From positions 62,001 to 126,000 of the forward strand of contig JADJAB010000006.1 of the NCBI GenBank assembly GCA_016704435.1: a stretch of DNA of 64,000 nt. Reading direction: 5' to 3'. This stretch comes from Rhodobacter sp. (GTDB taxonomy: Bacteria; Pseudomonadota; Alphaproteobacteria; Rhodobacterales; Rhodobacteraceae). A program made the translations under genes and the position numbers. Position 1 is the first letter of the stretch. Every line of letters begins with the position of its first letter. The notes beneath the pieces were generated by a model, which worked only from the letters and a program-made list of their open reading frames with translations, did not search any database and was not told the origin of the DNA. Of the stretch, positions 61,503 through 64,000 are shown piece by piece.

Positions 61503-62864
61503 ATGCCCCTCACTTCCGAAGAGCAATTCCTGCTTGAACTGATCAACCGTGCCCGCCTTGACCCCGTTGCCGAGGCGGCGCGCTACGGCATCGACCTGAA
61601 CGCCGGTCTGGCTGCGGGTGCGCTGACCGGCGGGTCGCGGCAGGTTCTGGCGCCAAACAGCGCGCTGGAAACCGCAGCACTTGGCCACAGCCTGTGGATG
61701 CTGGCGACCGACATCTTCAGCCATACCGGCGCGGGCGGATCGCAGCCCTGGGATCGGGCAACGGCGGCAGGCTATGACTGGTCGCGGTCAGGCGAAAACA
61801 TCGCATGGAGCGGCACTTCGGCCGCGTCGTTCAGCCTGCAGACGGCGATCCTGGCGCATCACGAGGGGCTGTTTCGCAGTGCCGGCCACCGGGTCAACCT
61901 GCTGAACGATTCCTATGCCGAAGTGGGCCTGGCGCGCGAAACCGGCGGCTTTCTCTCGAACGGAACCAACTGGAACGCCTCGATGCTGACCGAGCTGTTC
62001 GGCACCACCTCGGGCCGCGACAGCTTTCTGACCGGCGTGGCCTTTGCGGATGCGAACGCGGACCGGTTCTATTCGATGGGCGAAGGCGCGGGCGGGGTCA
62101 GCATCGAGGCCGGCGAGGCCGAGGCCGTTACCGAAGCCGCGGGCGGTTATGTTCTGGCGCTGGGGGCGGTCACCTCGGCCAATGTCACCGGCACCACGGT
62201 CGCGGGCCTAGATTACAGCGCGACCGTGGACATGTCGCGGGGCAACGTGAAGCTGGACATCCTGAACGGCGACGAATTCCTGTCCTCGGGCAGCCTGGTG
62301 CTGGGAACCGGCATCCAGCGCGCGACCTTGCTGGGGTTGGACAATCTGGCGTTGACCGGATCGCAGGACGTCAACTCGTTGACGGGTAATGCCGGGTCCA
62401 ACCTGATGCGCGGGCTGGACGGCAATGACACCCTGAACGGAATGGACGGCGCCGACCGGTTGTTCGGCGATGGCGGCAACGACCTGCTTCAGGGCGGGTC
62501 GGGCAATGACCAGCTTTCGGGCGGCATGGGCGACGATCTGCTGGTTGGCGGGGCGGGGGCCGATGTGCTGAAGGGCGACGCCGGCAACGACACCCTGACC
62601 GGATCGGCCGGCGCTGACCAGTTCGTCTTTCAGTGCCGGGGCGGCGCTGACCGGATCACCGATTTCTCGGTTGCCGAAGGCGACCGGCTGGCCCTGGATG
62701 CCGGGTTCTGGGCCGGACAAACGCTGACCATGGCCGAGGTGCTCGGACTATTCGCGTCGGTCACCGGGCAGGGCGTCCTGTTCGACTTTGGCGCCGACGG
62801 GTCGGTGCTGCTGGCCGGGCTTGGCTCGACCGCCGGGCTGGACGCGGCGCTTGATCTGATCTGA
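61503..62864 (+). CDS. Secreted CAP/SCP-domain protein with RTX repeats
   Basis: 453-aa protein with no N-terminal signal. The CAP (SCP) domain covers about residues 5-165: EEQFLLELINRARLDPVAEA, ALGHSLWMLATDIFSHTG, AAGYDWSRSGENIAWSG, HHEGLFRSAGHRVNLLNDSY and EVGLARE. A DUF4214-like linker follows, then glycine-rich nonapeptide RTX repeats at about 295-375 (LDGNDTLNGMDGADRLFGDG; GGNDLLQGGSGNDQLSGGMG). RTX repeats bind calcium outside the cell and mark export by a type I secretion system through the C-terminus. CAP proteins are often bacterial adhesins or proteases. No type I secretion genes are in the window. Confidence 0.9.
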   Translation: MPLTSEEQFLLELINRARLDPVAEAARYGIDLNAGLAAGALTGGSRQVLAPNSALETAALGHSLWMLATDIFSHTGAGGSQPWDRATAAGYDWSRSGENIAWSGTSAASFSLQTAILAHHEGLFRSAGHRVNLLNDSYAEVGLARETGGFLSNGTNWNASMLTELFGTTSGRDSFLTGVAFADANADRFYSMGEGAGGVSIEAGEAEAVTEAAGGYVLALGAVTSANVTGTTVAGLDYSATVDMSRGNVKLDILNGDEFLSSGSLVLGTGIQRATLLGLDNLALTGSQDVNSLTGNAGSNLMRGLDGNDTLNGMDGADRLFGDGGNDLLQGGSGNDQLSGGMGDDLLVGGAGADVLKGDAGNDTLTGSAGADQFVFQCRGGADRITDFSVAEGDRLALDAGFWAGQTLTMAEVLGLFASVTGQGVLFDFGADGSVLLAGLGSTAGLDAALDLI

Positions 62865-62881
62865 GCCGGCAAAGCGAATCC

Positions 62882-62898
62882 GCCCGCCGACAGCGGGC
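62882..62898 (+). terminator. Hairpin between the RTX gene and the corC-like gene
   Basis: Stem GCCCGC (62882-62887) / GCGGGC (62893-62898), loop CGACA, then CCTTTCGT. Moderate terminator; convergent genes. Confidence 0.5.
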
Positions 62899-62907
62899 CC
62901 TTTCGTC

Positions 62908-64000
62908 CTAAAGCGGGCGGATCTTCAGCTTGGTGATGCGGTTCTCGCGACGGGCCACCACCTCGAACCGGAAGCCGTGGAAGCTGAACACCACGCCTTC
63001 GTTGGGGATCATCTGGGCTTCGTGAATCACCAGCCCGGCGATGGTATTGGCTTCGTCATCGGGCAGCCTCCAGTCCATCGCGCGGTTCAGGTCGCGGATC
63101 GTCATCGCCCCGTCCACCAGATAGGCGCCGTCGTCGGTGCGCTTCAGATGGCCTTCCTTCGACACCACGTCGAATTCGTCGGTGATCTCGCCTACGATCT
63201 CTTCGAGAATATCCTCCAGCGTGATCAGGCCCTGCAGGGTGCCGTATTCGTCGACCACCAGCGCGAAATGGGTGCGCCGCTTCAGGAATTCGCGCATCTG
63301 CTCGTCAAGCGTGGTGGTCTCGGGGATGAAATAGGGTTTCATCGCCACCTTGGCGATATCCAGCGCGCGCAGGCCCAGCAACGTGCCGTCTTCGCCGCGC
63401 ACCAGCCGGTCGACCTCTCGCAACAGGTCCTTGGCATGGATCACGCCCAGGATGTTGTCGTCGCTGTTGCGAAAGACCGGCAGGCGGGTGTGCGGGCTGG
63501 CCAGCACCTGGGTCAGGATCTCGTCAGGGGATTGCGCGGCATCGACCATCTCGATCTGGCGGCGGTGGCGCATGATCTCGTCCACCGTGCGGTCATTCAG
63601 GTCCAGCGCACCCAGTAGCCGGTCGCGATCTTCCTTTTCCACCGCGCCTTCGGAATGGCCCAGGGCGATGGCGCCGACGATTTCCTCGCGCAGGGCCAGC
63701 ACATTGGCCGCCGCATCGGTGCGGATGCCGACCAGCCGCAACAGGCCCCGCACCAAAAGCCGGACCAGCGCGATGACCGGAGAGAACAGCACGATCATCA
63801 GCCGGATCATCGGCGCCACACGGCTGGCAAACGGCTCCGGGAAAGTGATCGCCAGCGTCTTCGGCAGCACCTCGCCGAAGACCAGCACCAGCGCCGTCAT
63901 CCCCATGGTCGCCAGCGCCACGCCGCTGTCGCCGAAAAGCCGGGTCAAGAGCGCCGTCGCCAGCGAGGCCGACAGAATGTTGACGATGTTGTTGCCCAAG
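62908..64000 (-). CDS. CNNM/CorC (HlyC) family membrane protein, 5' end outside window
   Basis: At least 363 residues; the frame is open to the window edge and the first CNNM membrane segments are missing. Visible parts: CNNM membrane domain (ATMGMTALVLVFGEVLPKTL, about residues 30-49 as visible, and the hydrophobic helices to about 95), a CBS pair (about 135-265, RRQIEMVDAAQSPDEILTQV; HFALVVDEYGTLQGLITLED) and a C-terminal CorC_HlyC transporter-associated domain (YLVDGAMTIRDLNRAMDW ... RRENRITKLKI). Members are Mg2+ or Co2+ exporters or their regulators; they are unrelated to pore-forming hemolysins despite the name. Confidence 0.9.
   Translation of the reverse strand, partial: LGNNIVNILSASLATALLTRLFGDSGVALATMGMTALVLVFGEVLPKTLAITFPEPFASRVAPMIRLMIVLFSPVIALVRLLVRGLLRLVGIRTDAAANVLALREEIVGAIALGHSEGAVEKEDRDRLLGALDLNDRTVDEIMRHRRQIEMVDAAQSPDEILTQVLASPHTRLPVFRNSDDNILGVIHAKDLLREVDRLVRGEDGTLLGLRALDIAKVAMKPYFIPETTTLDEQMREFLKRRTHFALVVDEYGTLQGLITLEDILEEIVGEITDEFDVVSKEGHLKRTDDGAYLVDGAMTIRDLNRAMDWRLPDDEANTIAGLVIHEAQMIPNEGVVFSFHGFRFEVVARRENRITKLKIRPL

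Overview
The window is a GC-rich chromosomal segment of an alphaproteobacterium, most likely a member of the Rhodobacteraceae (Rhodobacter/Paracoccus-like). The evidence is gene content and order: cckA next to recA and alaS; DUF177-rpmF-plsX-fabH-ihfA-merR followed by tRNA-Pro; argS-SPOR-nagZ-scpA-scpB; and the methyltransferase/MTHFR-like/'virulence factor' trio. It is core genome: I see no insertion sequence, integrase, CRISPR array or rRNA. About 63 protein genes, one tRNA, and several structured-RNA and regulatory candidates can be supported.

Layout. 0-8 kb: rsmB-like methyltransferase (cut by the window edge), the cell-cycle kinase cckA, a sulfotransferase-like gene, recA and alaS. 8-13.8 kb: a glutamine amidotransferase, a Crp/Fnr regulator with a DUF2892 protein, mmsA with a divergent LysR regulator, a CBS protein and coaD. 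13.8-21.7 kb: an unknown 231-aa protein, then a carbon-metabolism block with two different GAPDH genes, a small membrane protein, DUF808 and transketolase, followed by zapA. 21.8-27 kb: grx4-bolA, a GNAT protein, purL, and a DGPF protein with an ECF42-like sigma factor. 27-35 kb: LysR, murI, a formate/nitrite-type channel, efp with divergent epmA, argC, ccmE and an endolysin-holin pair. 35-44 kb: argS, SPOR, nagZ, scpAB, a glycosyltransferase, a double-length dCTP deaminase and tRNA-Pro. 43-53.5 kb: phospholipid/fatty-acid initiation, L32, BamE, OlsB-like, the folate/cobalamin methyl-transfer trio, ppx and rlmE. 53.5-64 kb: cell-wall enzymes (M15-like peptidase, L,D-transpeptidase), lpxD-acp-KAS, IalB, HerA-like ATPase, a secreted CAP-RTX protein and a CorC/CNNM protein (cut by the window edge).

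Themes. Envelope biogenesis dominates: peptidoglycan (murI, nagZ, L,D-transpeptidase, M15, endolysin), lipid A (lpxD), phospholipid (plsX, fabH, olsB) and outer-membrane assembly (bamE). Cell-cycle control (cckA with a CtrA-type site upstream, scpAB, zapA) and central carbon control (gap1/gap2/tkt with shared palindromes) are the main regulatory stories.

The sequence carries many single-base frameshifts in genes the cell cannot lose (alaS, argS, cckA, tkt and others), and the divergent sulfotransferase/recA intergenic region with both start codons is missing. I read these as consensus errors in the assembly, not biology, and annotate the affected genes across the breaks. The least expected signals are three structured RNA candidates. 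Two of them, 33 kb apart, share one architecture: a 5' stem-loop, a CCUCCCUGU linker and a terminator. One of these two has a heat-shock-sigma-like promoter.
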